DNA of 64,000 nucleotides from an uncultured Bacteroidota bacterium (GTDB lineage Bacteria > Bacteroidota > Bacteroidia > Bacteroidales > SZUA-534): contig CAMHPA010000003.1 in NCBI GenBank assembly GCA_946186925.1, positions 1 through 64,000 of the forward strand, in the 5' to 3' direction. Below are positions 40,201-48,300 of the stretch, one piece after another; positions within the stretch are counted from its first letter, which is position 1, and each line of letters opens with the position of its first letter. The position numbers and the translations under genes were made by a program. Below the pieces are notes generated by a model. The model ran no database searches. It had not been told where the DNA came from and worked only from the letters and a program-made list of their open reading frames with translations.

Positions 40201-43200
40201 GTATCGATGGCAATTACACACCAGCCAAGTACATATTTGAAGAGAACAAGGTGGCAGGAGCGTCGATAACGGTGAAAACCATTAACTATCTGAACCGAAA
40301 CCTTGCCCAAACACCGCCGTCATTCTATTTGGATTATTATTGGTGTGTCAGCACCGCCGGCTTTAACGAAGAAAATGACGAGAATGGCGACACAAACGGC
40401 AATTTCAAAGTAACGCAGGAATACCTGTACACTGAAGCACTTATGGTGGATAAGCATACGCATGAAACATCAGAAGCAGATATGTTGCCTGAATATCAGC
40501 GTACTTTGAAAAAGAATTCATGGATATCTTTATCTAGTGATTCTTATGTTGATGCCGGAACCCACACAATAACTTTCGGACAGATGGGACACCTTGACGG
40601 AGAATATACAGCAGGTGTTGTTGAAACAGGCAAACGATATACGGAACTGCCGTATCTCTACTCGCTTAAAAGTAGTACGTGGGATGACCTGACAATGTGG
40701 GGAATAACAGAGGATGGGTGTCCTAATGATAGTCCTTTCTGTGTGGACGGACACTATGCTTTTGTGCCCGACGGTAACCCGATAATCATTCAGAACGGTC
40801 ATACAGTTGAGGTTGTTGCTGATGGAACGCATGCTTATTCTTTGGAATTTGCAGGCTTGGAAAGCACACTTAATGTGGCCGAAACATTCGGCAACGATTT
40901 CGGCCGTATCTATGGTGTCGGAAGGATACAAATGGAGGCCACTCTTGAGCGTCCGTTCATGTTCCCTGCAGGCGACTTCGCCAATTTCATGGCAGACCCG
41001 AGGAGCGTTGTGATATTCGACAGTAAAAATCGTGATGGTATTATGGCCAAAACACCTGGCACATCGTCGCAGCCATTGCAGAATGTTATTATAAAAGGCT
41101 CGTACAAAACCAAGATTATGGCAAGTGACGCATGGGTAATCAACGGAAATTTAACGTTGGAAGATGGTGCCACACTGGATAACACTGGTTACAATACACC
41201 AATCAGAATTGGTGGCAACTGGGTTGACACAACAGGTTCGGCAGGGTTCCTGCCAGGAACTTCGACTGTTGAGTTCAATGGCGACTCAACTCAGCGCATT
41301 CTGATAAAACGCGCCGAAAATGCCGTGTTCTACGGGCTGGCGATAAACAACAGCGGAGCGGCTGGCAGCGACAGCGTTATTGTTGGCCTAAATACAAAAG
41401 ACGGTTACAAATCGTTCAGAATAACCAAAAACCTGAACCTGGTTGACGGCTATCTGATTGTCGATACCACACTGCATGCCCCCGTGCTCGCAAGTTCGGC
41501 CAGTGTTTCTGGTGCTTCGGCGGCATCGTTTGTCAGTGGCCCGATAGGTAGAGAAATGACGGCTGGTGGTTCTTTCAAATTCCCTGTAGGCCGCAATGGA
41601 CGATATGCCGAAACACCACTCAGCGGCGTCAGCGAAACAGGTATTTGGATGGTCGATTATGTTGATAGTCTGTATAGCGAGTACAACGACGACGACATGC
41701 CAGTTCAGCAGGTGAGCAACGAATATTGGCGTATGTATGCGCCTAGTGCCAGTGCCACGGCAAAAATCGGGCTTCGCTACGACAGCCAGACTTTGCCTTC
41801 TGTCAATAAGAACAATGTCAAACAGTTGGCAAAACTTACCGTTGTTGACCACCCTGACGACATTTGGAACCAACTTGAAAGCACACGCACAAATTCTACG
41901 CTAACCACCGTTACGGCGCAAGTGGCTCAAGGCTACGATAATGTTTATTCTATCGGCTACATTGGCACCACAGCCCGTTTCGACGAGAGTGCCGAAATCA
42001 GTTATCAGATTTGCGACAATGGAGGAAAAGCGCAGATACCAATTTTGTTCACAGGTACGCCCGATTACAATCTTACTTATAAGGTTTCGTATGACGGAAG
42101 TGAGGTTAGTCGCAAGAGCGTGACCTTCAGCGGCGATGGCAATCTGACCATTGCAGCAGCCGATTTGGGCTTCCGCAGCACAACAACGCCTTACATTGTT
42201 GAACTTGTATCGTTGACCGATGCCAGTGGCGAAGGCTCAATAACTTGCCGCAAAAATGGCGCGGGTGTCGATGTTGACAGGATTGAAGTGTATATCTACT
42301 ACAACGCTCTGCCCGAAATCAGCGGAGATGACGAGGTAGGCCGTGGCGATATGCGTGAATATGCGGTTGTGCCGTATGCGGGCGCGGTTGCTCCATACGC
42401 CGACTCGGCCTACTTGTGGACAGGCTCGGGTGTTTCAGCAGTTATTGACCCTAATGATGAAAAAGAAACCAATGTAACCTTCAATGAAAATGGCAGTTAC
42501 ACACTTAACGCGCAGGTTACTTATAAGTATTCAAACGGATTGAGTTGTACCAACAAGCGTGATTTTGATATAAGCGTTTTGCCTGAACCGACACCGCATA
42601 TTGTGGCGGCTTACGGACTCAATGCCTGCACAGGAGCAGAAACAGGCAGAACCTATACATACTCAACAACAGCAGTTCCAAACCATAGTTACGAATGGAC
42701 GGCCACCAATGGTGAAATAAAATCGGGTATTAATAGTAATGTTTGCGTGGTGGAATGGTTCGTTGGCGAAACCGAAGGCACAATTGAAGTAAAAGAGTGG
42801 ATTACTACGAATTCGGAAATCAGCGGTACGGATACGAAAAATGTTACGCTCTATCCTGTTCCGTCACTTAGCGATGTAACCATTGAAATGCCAGTTGAAG
42901 TTTGCTACGGCACAGGCGCCGACATTACAATCCGCGCTAAAGACGGTTATAGTTTCAAGGTTTACGATAATGACAACAATGCTGCTCTCAGTGGTGACAT
43001 ATCGAGCGGAGACGAACCATTCTCGTTGTCAACCACTTCGTTTACTAAAGAACAAAGTATTTACCTTGTAGTTAAGAACGATGGTTGCAGCAAGCAGACA
43101 GACCCCCAAACAGTCGGTGTTGAGTTGGCCCCCGATTTAAAACTTGAAGAGATTCCTGCTTTGTATATTGGAAAATCAGCGGTGTTTGGCTATACTAACC

Positions 43201-44972
43201 AAAACACGCTCACATCAATGAGTTATAGTTTTAACTACGACGATGGCACTGTTATTGGAGCAACGACATTGTCAAGTCCTATAGAAATCAATGTACCGGT
43301 AACACTTGAAAATTTGAAGGGTGTATTGCATGTTACATCTAACGAAGGAGATTTGAGTTGCTCTGCCGATTATGTTATAAATAAACCTGTATCGCAAGAG
43401 TACTTGTGGAAAGGTCTTGATTCTAATTGGGACGTGGCCACAAACTGGTGGCCAGACGCAGTGCCGACAGAAGCAAAATCTGCTCATATAAGCGTTGACG
43501 GAAAACGGAACGCCTGGCCAACGGTCTCAGCCTCAGCAAGTGTTAATACTCTGACAATTGAGAGTGAAGCAATTGTGAATGTTGCAGAAAACCAAACTCT
43601 TACCATCAATGGCGATGTTGATTGCGCAGGCGAATTTACAGGTAGCGGTACAGTGGCCTTCACCGGCAGCGAACACAATGTTTCAGGTTCTTCGATATCT
43701 TTTACCAACCTGACCAACAACGGAACTGTTACGGCAGCCAATGGTATCTCGGTTAACGGCACTCTCAACAACTTGGGCCACTTTGTTGGCGATGGAATTG
43801 TCAGCATGTCGTCGGGTGCGACACTAGAAGGTAACGGTTCGTTCAGGAACATTACCTTCAACAATGCAGTTGTGGTTAAGGGCAAACCAACCATCAATAA
43901 AGAAATGACGATGAACGGAGTTGTTACTGCCGAAGATCAGATAAATATTGGTCCTGAAGGCTCAATGAAGGGCAGCGGTTGGGTTGATGGCGCTGTTTAT
44001 AAGAGATGGGGCGATTCCGATAAGTTATTGTTCAAATTCGTGGTTGGCAGCAGCGACCATGCAGCACCAGTTGGAGTTACACCAACAGCAAATGGCGCGG
44101 AGTTCACAGCAAATTACACGTTTACTGGTGGAGCCGACCCGATAACTGAAGGCGAGATTGATGGCATGACGCGCGTCAGCGCCATGGAGTCATGGGATAT
44201 CAAGGGCTCAACATCCAGCCGCATAACGCTTTACATATCGGAGTTCAGTGGTGTCACCGAAAAAAACGGAAGCGTTTCGCCTGGGTTGGTTGTTGCGCAC
44301 GAGAAGAGCACTGGTGTTTGGGAAAAACTTGATGCTACTGTATCTGGCAAGTCAATAACCACCAGTGACCCGGTTTCATCGTATAGCGCGTTCACATTCG
44401 GAACAACAAATGCGGACGAATCTATTCATCCGCTCCCCGTCACATTCGCAGCCTTTACCGGTCGCCAAGATGGCAACAGCGTTGTGCTCGAGTGGACAAC
44501 CCTTTCGGAGAAAGACAACGACTACTTCGAGATTGAGCGCTCAGTTGACGGTGTCAATTATGTGACAATCGGATTTGTTGATGGCGCTGGCAATTCGGCA
44601 TGCCGCATCGATTACAACTTTGCCGACAACGCGCCAGAGAGCGGCTACGCTTACTATCGTCTGTCGCAGGTTGATTTTGATGGCACACGCGAGTATGCCG
44701 ACAGGATTGTGACTGTTTACTACACCAGCGGCAAACTTGGAAAACTGGTTGTGGTACCGAACCCGACAAACGGTTTGTTCCGCGTCAGTGCTTCGGGCTC
44801 AATGGCTGGTGGCAGAATCGAGTTGCTGTCGCAGTCAGGCACGGTAATCCGCATCATCAACATCAGCAGTTTCGATGCCACTGTCGACATCAGCGATTTG
44901 CCAAGCGGGATTTACGTTCTGCGGTTTGTGACCGACACAAACATTCTGCAGCAGAAAGTTGTGAAATACTAA
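31221..44972 (+). CDS. Giant T9SS-secreted modular beta-helix surface protein 1 (4583 aa)
   Basis: Uninterrupted ORF; signal peptide MKRMALNFGVMRKARLFGLAVLAVLLGANNDVWGQ; repeated W..W / beta-helix modules; Ig/PKD-like region; C-terminal VVPNPTNGLFRV...DISDLPSGIYVLRFVTDTNILQQKVVKY type-A sorting domain. Confidence 0.93.
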   Translation: MKRMALNFGVMRKARLFGLAVLAVLLGANNDVWGQDITLKYNYKSVADGDWETLTTWADEWNNNFTPTVVPGNSNSVGLCGGFTVTLTSPSSVKRMDIMDGSTLNVNANLTINSNDGRFVIKDGTVNVAAGCTLRLDNNDKCRLSLKYNPTISGEGLLDIAGNLGENDGTLTTNINTILSGDSKGRSIIVDGKEFKTTRNGNIFNNVTINENGSFNVDNGTTIAGALSLYGGTLQVASGKTLTATTNPVNVSGDATISGSASGTAATLAANVINLATDKTLTIDGIVNLSSSVTFTGSGKLKIANGGTLTIGGTPTLPENITIENGGTLNLTGDVTLSNNITIEDGGVLSLGGANVYFANEDLSKTANITGAGTIKFSKNGDAIVHRFTNCTDGVTATYQYNKWVTYNNTCTHIIPGSYYSLTVDNSSISLCGNVTVNNEFKPAQNMAFDCEGGAKTFVVKNAITNGKSLTFNNVNVTLGNSERASTMGVTVSQLNTTNGGTITLVEDVLVNQDVTLNAAIELENSDLHIGDGKKLYFGENANITSEGTGELFFNGTSTIYGLTDCLGVDATFGGTGKTITYDNTCSRILAGTYTNLTTNNSGTLTLCGNVVVNGTYRLNSDIIIKGKTGNETITHNGPITNNRSLTLLVNAFANGTNSFSVSRFNIGKNNTFTINGATTITSNVNIDSTGIINVADEATLTFNNNATFNNSTKINVADGATLTFSNSATFNASTTISGNGNVYFNAYVKASGTKLTTYPTVTLADVGSNMLIDTIEVKGGTFNYNRSNNVNNQRPIRSLIVDGGTFALNIPNWASMNLTGAAILKSGTLQMATGKTLKLTNTDCDTLKVTGTATIDGNGVIDAVVAVYANGNLTIAENMTIRQLVVAEDNATVNVAKDKTLTLNSPLQVNGNATLNTEADSETNIIFADGQERISVLSGKTLTIGSGNINISNAIITLDGALNIESAGSLTVEATNVNFTRLSSLDGAGAMNLTNSSPIIGSLTTCLGGNVVFEENSTVTYDEMCTRIIPSTYYNLVLNTGVGKNITLCDLVEVSNDLTWNNGRIVLNGNELKLHGAYSVGGTPGLDHMVVADENGKLTYTGLTGDNNLSFPVGSYNSISKTYMYAPVDISGITAAAEYSVSVATVGSAVSGLSTDLKRYWNIETTGALGDGGTLTLHYDSADDGFSYGSTLNDEGVGYWKAYNGSYALDVVSPYGGRIITITAAKINEIDGCSISGTWTAAESTKVATLYAHYTGSWDNPDIWTTDPTGKTHVNPNNKYPNKSFDAVILSPYTVRKPDTESKPFSARTVQIALGATIDAGTRSPDFTNVYGQGTLRIDGDFPTEGNYKEFMSKNGGTTEFYGPHPTNTITQYEYNNLVLNYTGSSESTLPADKQLLNINGNLTLTHGSLHFSANGQAIHVGGNINIAEGCGIYIYEGGGHHTDTLQVGGSLINHGTIRMTHRVAASYNNAMAKSDEGDAGRGIIRFTGEEDARFECYGETRLAQLFLTKGTDHNSRLTVYSDSYDHFSLLGKAKDSYLNKDFSTNMYDITKYTKPIGLWCGTLELTGKIRILSLSEGDNKEEDGMMFFIPSTAGMHINGHDVEVYVRTDDGKAKESWANFISSGHFRIDDGKFDTRAGSGMSFRGTAFMEIKGGTVRCAQFRPEKSVSNGIVTYIQSGGKVIVDGQGGFDAPMPAFYMPFSANTFIMTGGTIEVSNSGRSGNSSGSSSKGGAFVVGCNPSTSSITGGEIIVNTGRVSTGNNPCNSDYLISCAIPLWNLTLRNDRLYYNNSNVAYSYTGHKLSDHVGNVQKTDVSFTCATEIKNDLRICENVLFKTDGKSLTIGGNLIIEEGATVETGDNEIIFNGGRLQRLTNNGSVSSTGGAGFYSLTVNSGTQLKPVQNTTLYGTLTLHDGAELVDGVSNIVYTIYGNANISGAHKASAFNGSILFAGNGSQTIAGSGNGLLNNVNVNKSGGTLQLTAPRLTITGDLRLLSNIRFDIGNNNLNLANTANIYTDAYTATAFTADRMIMTSGGASAEGLTRQYSSARKSMLFPIGLNHGGTYYYLPAEISYMEATTFGSVTTRVIDGAHPFSDAGNSLQCYWITDEQGFAGVNNITQNYWYATTGLVMGTLSNYVPARYHAAEWATEGTAGVHKSDDARYFTFGGAESASGHYTCGDKSESAFAEIMHLYSSNLANGTNWDSPLSWTTTKVGDAPTFENASITYKYNSADGVFQAVDANGDFVPDGATMDLAGAANYLVPTATTAVTIGSGEHNHTIVMNADGQGCASLTLADGSTLDMGATVDHNFPLVDVETYGAGKLVIGSAYFPSGDFVKFLGSNGGTVEYQNNSGAAFAMPTISTCRNLVISGADAVELPNADIHIYDSLMVNGQAQILGSTSRNITIDGNLNIISGQMLINCSTSQAMVIGGDVKVAEGAAFATGADGADNLDHNIQIGGSLEANGQFQQYKGDKRNRILLTFVGTNTAYIKGSAKITVCTITCDKGSDMSSYLIIQNKELNSISNKDLLNLKNGTCQIDIGDGNTINLSTQRNVTVESTARLSIKSGTSIIGFHPSTYHLILNGALEVLGGKLYIGKSESDYNRYASIKYSPAGLPSITVSGGQLIVNGAIRRQDKQTLGSLIYNQTGGEVIVKGKNRKGENSTDNDNMNIGLFEVLNTGEFNLSGGTLNVCAVDFVNGASGTAAGDIFICPAKSSNSGGQIVVGDGSTVTEQKLITNVSINSLRIMPHATLGVYTYPIEAKDITIEDFGDLQLRGHALTIRHGLYNNNVGEVGDENKGFEVGDANHTTYFTGSNMEYKGASGNRTCFANLQITGSMQLVGSNSDIQVNKKLTLTSNTVTDNGNTITLIGDIENNGKFVSNAETGGIKFLGEGASQYIRGRGFGEFGSVTVANPMRVILNTNVTINKKLTLDGLLYINNSLLTLGKNATVEAAGSSRLDENRMILLNGAQDDYGVRKILPAIPSGSSTEILIPIGIDGNYTPAKYIFEENKVAGASITVKTINYLNRNLAQTPPSFYLDYYWCVSTAGFNEENDENGDTNGNFKVTQEYLYTEALMVDKHTHETSEADMLPEYQRTLKKNSWISLSSDSYVDAGTHTITFGQMGHLDGEYTAGVVETGKRYTELPYLYSLKSSTWDDLTMWGITEDGCPNDSPFCVDGHYAFVPDGNPIIIQNGHTVEVVADGTHAYSLEFAGLESTLNVAETFGNDFGRIYGVGRIQMEATLERPFMFPAGDFANFMADPRSVVIFDSKNRDGIMAKTPGTSSQPLQNVIIKGSYKTKIMASDAWVINGNLTLEDGATLDNTGYNTPIRIGGNWVDTTGSAGFLPGTSTVEFNGDSTQRILIKRAENAVFYGLAINNSGAAGSDSVIVGLNTKDGYKSFRITKNLNLVDGYLIVDTTLHAPVLASSASVSGASAASFVSGPIGREMTAGGSFKFPVGRNGRYAETPLSGVSETGIWMVDYVDSLYSEYNDDDMPVQQVSNEYWRMYAPSASATAKIGLRYDSQTLPSVNKNNVKQLAKLTVVDHPDDIWNQLESTRTNSTLTTVTAQVAQGYDNVYSIGYIGTTARFDESAEISYQICDNGGKAQIPILFTGTPDYNLTYKVSYDGSEVSRKSVTFSGDGNLTIAAADLGFRSTTTPYIVELVSLTDASGEGSITCRKNGAGVDVDRIEVYIYYNALPEISGDDEVGRGDMREYAVVPYAGAVAPYADSAYLWTGSGVSAVIDPNDEKETNVTFNENGSYTLNAQVTYKYSNGLSCTNKRDFDISVLPEPTPHIVAAYGLNACTGAETGRTYTYSTTAVPNHSYEWTATNGEIKSGINSNVCVVEWFVGETEGTIEVKEWITTNSEISGTDTKNVTLYPVPSLSDVTIEMPVEVCYGTGADITIRAKDGYSFKVYDNDNNAALSGDISSGDEPFSLSTTSFTKEQSIYLVVKNDGCSKQTDPQTVGVELAPDLKLEEIPALYIGKSAVFGYTNQNTLTSMSYSFNYDDGTVIGATTLSSPIEINVPVTLENLKGVLHVTSNEGDLSCSADYVINKPVSQEYLWKGLDSNWDVATNWWPDAVPTEAKSAHISVDGKRNAWPTVSASASVNTLTIESEAIVNVAENQTLTINGDVDCAGEFTGSGTVAFTGSEHNVSGSSISFTNLTNNGTVTAANGISVNGTLNNLGHFVGDGIVSMSSGATLEGNGSFRNITFNNAVVVKGKPTINKEMTMNGVVTAEDQINIGPEGSMKGSGWVDGAVYKRWGDSDKLLFKFVVGSSDHAAPVGVTPTANGAEFTANYTFTGGADPITEGEIDGMTRVSAMESWDIKGSTSSRITLYISEFSGVTEKNGSVSPGLVVAHEKSTGVWEKLDATVSGKSITTSDPVSSYSAFTFGTTNADESIHPLPVTFAAFTGRQDGNSVVLEWTTLSEKDNDYFEIERSVDGVNYVTIGFVDGAGNSACRIDYNFADNAPESGYAYYRLSQVDFDGTREYADRIVTVYYTSGKLGKLVVVPNPTNGLFRVSASGSMAGGRIELLSQSGTVIRIINISSFDATVDISDLPSGIYVLRFVTDTNILQQKVVKY
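33297..33428 (+). repeat. 66-bp (22-aa) tandem repeat in giant gene 1
   Basis: INVADEATLTFNNNATFNNSTK / INVADGATLTFSNSATFNASTT. Confidence 0.9.
44740..44969 (+). other. T9SS type-A C-terminal sorting domain (giant 1)
   Basis: VVPNPTNGLFRVSASGSMAGGRIELLSQSG...DLPSGIYVLRFV...QQKVVKY. Confidence 0.9.
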
Positions 44973-44994
44973 AACCTACAGCAGTCAGGAATAA

Positions 44995-45030
44995 CGAAAG
45001 CCGAATCAGCAATGGTTCGGCTTTCGTGTT
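44995..45030 (+). terminator. Terminator hairpin of giant gene 1
   Basis: CGAAAGCCGAA TCAGCAATGG TTCGGCTTTCG then TGTTTT. Confidence 0.8.
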
Positions 45031-45316
45031 TTGTTGAATTTGATGCGTAGGTAAACCAACGCCAATCATTATCAATGATGGTGTTGGCATTGCTTTTTGC
45101 GCTGAAAGTAACAGTTGTCAGCGCTGATTTAATGCATAATATGGTGCAATTCAGCCATAATGGTGTTTGATTAGCACACCAAAAACGACCTTTTATCCCG
45201 CTTTTTAGTTTAATAATCAAAAAAATGAGAAACAAAAGCACATATAATTCGTATTAAAAATCTGCGGGAAAATTTGTTCAGTAATTTTATGGGTTAAAAT
45301 TGAGGAGGGCTGGATT

Positions 45317-48300
45317 ATGAAACGTTTAGCATTGAATTTCGGAACAGCGGCAAAAGCCAGATTGTTGGGCCTTGCAGTTTTGTCTATCATATTTGGTAGT
45401 AGTGAATTGGCTTGGGGGCAAAAGAATTCTACATTTACATCAAAAAGCGATGGGTCTTGGGACACCCCTGCTATTTGGACACAATCAGTTTCTGGTCTTT
45501 TCCCTGGAAAATATATTTATGACAATGGCCAATATGGTAAATATGGAAGTGGTGTTGTAACTATTTCTCATAAAGTAACCATGAATGATATGAGCAGTTA
45601 TATTGGCAGCCGAACAAAAGCAAACTCATTGTATTCAAACATTTTTGATATTCAAAAGTTAACATTAAATGCCGGTGCGGAATTGATATTAAATAATGAC
45701 CTTTATATAAATGCTAGTGGACAAAATGATTGTTACAATTATAATGGAGGGTCATTAACAATTAATGAAGGATATAAATTACGAGTTGAAAAAAACTTTA
45801 TTTTAAATGCTGATCAGATTATTGATGGTGGGGGAACTCTTGAAATTGGACGTGCGGCAAATGGGAAAAACCATACATTGACGGCTAATGTTAATATAGA
45901 CATCAATATTGGCGACGATAATAGTCATAATAGTACAATAACTAATTTAAACCTTACTGCTAATAAAAATGTTACAATTAACCGAAATAATAACGTTTCA
46001 TTTAAAACTTTAATAATAAACTCTGGAGGAAGTTATAAGACAAATTATAACTCATCTAGCAATTCTCTAACCATGAATGGTGGCACATTAGAAATTGCCA
46101 GTAATGCCACATTGACAATCACCAACACTAGAAATCAAAGACAACCTCTTTATATTAACGATGATGCAACAATTATTGGCAATGGTACACTTGATGCCTC
46201 AGCAATAATTGTTGCACCTGGCAAAACTTTACACATTAATGGTGATATCAAATTAAATCAAAATATTACACTTGATGGCAACATCGCTGTTGCTGAGGGT
46301 AATACTTTAACAATCAGCGGCAGTCAAATAACCTTTACTGGGAATTCCCACTTTGGTGACAGCAATGGAATTATAGAATTTACCAACGACAACGTTTCAA
46401 TTCGCAGCGTTACGACATGTGTTGGAGGAAACTTTAAAAGTTTGAAAACAGTCACCTACGCTAAATCTTGCACATATATGTTGCCAGGATTGTTTAACAA
46501 CATTACTGTCAATACCGATCCAGGTAAAAACATTACGCTTTGCGGTGATGTTACGGCTTCTGGCACGCTCGCTTGGACTAACAAATCGCGGATAATACTT
46601 GACGGACACACAATGGATGTGGCTCTAATCACTTCCGGACAAGCGTTTGGCGATAACCACTTGTTTGTTGCAGGTACAGAGGGAAGCATCTTGAAATATA
46701 CAACAAATACAACAAGTGATGGCATCCTGACATTACCTATTGGCACATACAATAGCAACACAAAAAAATATGAGTACAGTCCAGTCATATTAGTGAGTGG
46801 AATAACTCGGCAAGCAGGTTCGTTTATTACCGTGCAAGTAGCCGACACGGCATATTCAGGCAAATCAACCGACCTTGAGCGCTGTTGGGAAATCAACGCT
46901 ACTGGAGTATCGCTCTCAAGTGCAAAAATAGAATTAACTTATGCTGTCGATGATGACGGATTAGGCTATGCCGCTGATGATATGCTTTGTGTTTACCACG
47001 ATGGAATACGAGTTGCTACTGGTGCAACCATAAACGGTGGCAGTCACATAATAACAGTGGATAATCCATCAAGCATTTCTGGCATTTGGACAGCCGCCGA
47101 ACCCGCCGAAATAATAACCCTATACTCACATCGCAGCGGAGATTGGGGCGATGCCACAATGTGGACCACCGACCCGACTGGCAAAACCGAAGTCGGACAA
47201 GCAGTGCCTGACAACTCATATAATGTTGTGATACTTAATGGTCACACTGTTGAAGCAAGCGGAGCAACAATGAATGCTCGCTCTGTTAAGATAAGCGCTG
47301 GTGCAACGTTAAATATGGGAAACAAAGCACAAGATCATAGATTAAAAAATGTGTATGGGCAAGGTATGTTGCGCATTGAGGGCGATTTTCCAACTAGCGG
47401 CAACTATAAATTGTTTGTGTCGCCTGATGGTGGAACAACGGAGTTTTATGGCAACCACACTAGCAACGATATACCAAACCAGTATGAATATAATAACCTT
47501 ATATTCGATTACGAAACGAATGTTACTCGCACCATAACCAAAAACTTGAAAATAAACGGCAACCTTACGCTGAAAAAAGGCTCGCTGAAATATACAAAAA
47601 CAAATCAGTCGATAACTGTAGGCGGTGACATTAAGATTGAGAGCGATGGCGGTATATATATATACGAGAGCGGTGGCGACAAAAGCCATGCCGACACATT
47701 GGTTGTGGGCGGCAACTTTGAGAACCATGGCGAAGTGCTGATGACAAAGCGCACAATTGACACGTATAGAACTTCGGGTGAGCCGCAGCAGAATGAAGGC
47801 GATAAAGGCCGTGGTGTTATTCGCTTTGTTGGCGAGCACAATGTCAATTTCTATTGTTACGGTACCACCAACTTAAGCCAGTTGATTGTTGACAAAGGAA
47901 CCGATGACACCTACCGCGTAACCTTATTTTCAAGTGCGGAAAACAATTTCGGACTTTTGGGCAAAGCCACAGATTTCTATACGGATTATGGTGATAATAC
48001 TCCAGACAACCCGGTTGCCATATACAAGCCGCTATGGTTGAAAAACGGTACTTTGGAACTCACAGGCAATTTGCACATATACTCATTGTCGGAAGGAGGA
48101 AATGACAACTTCTTTATTCCGCTTAACGGATGCTTGCATCTGAATGGCAGCAACGTTATAGTTGATGCTTGCCGAATTGCGAGTAGCAACGCTTGTCTTA
48201 TGCCTGCCGGAAAATTGATTATCGATGCAGGAACCTTTGACTGCAGCAAAAGTGCGGGAGCCGTATTTCGTAATACATCAGAAATTTACATTAACGGCGG

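Noticed and set aside
31346-43897. Many antisense ORFs (60-220 aa) within the giant genes
   Set aside because: They lie opposite a continuous long ORF, lack start-site signals or domain patterns, and are explained by low stop frequency on the opposite strand.
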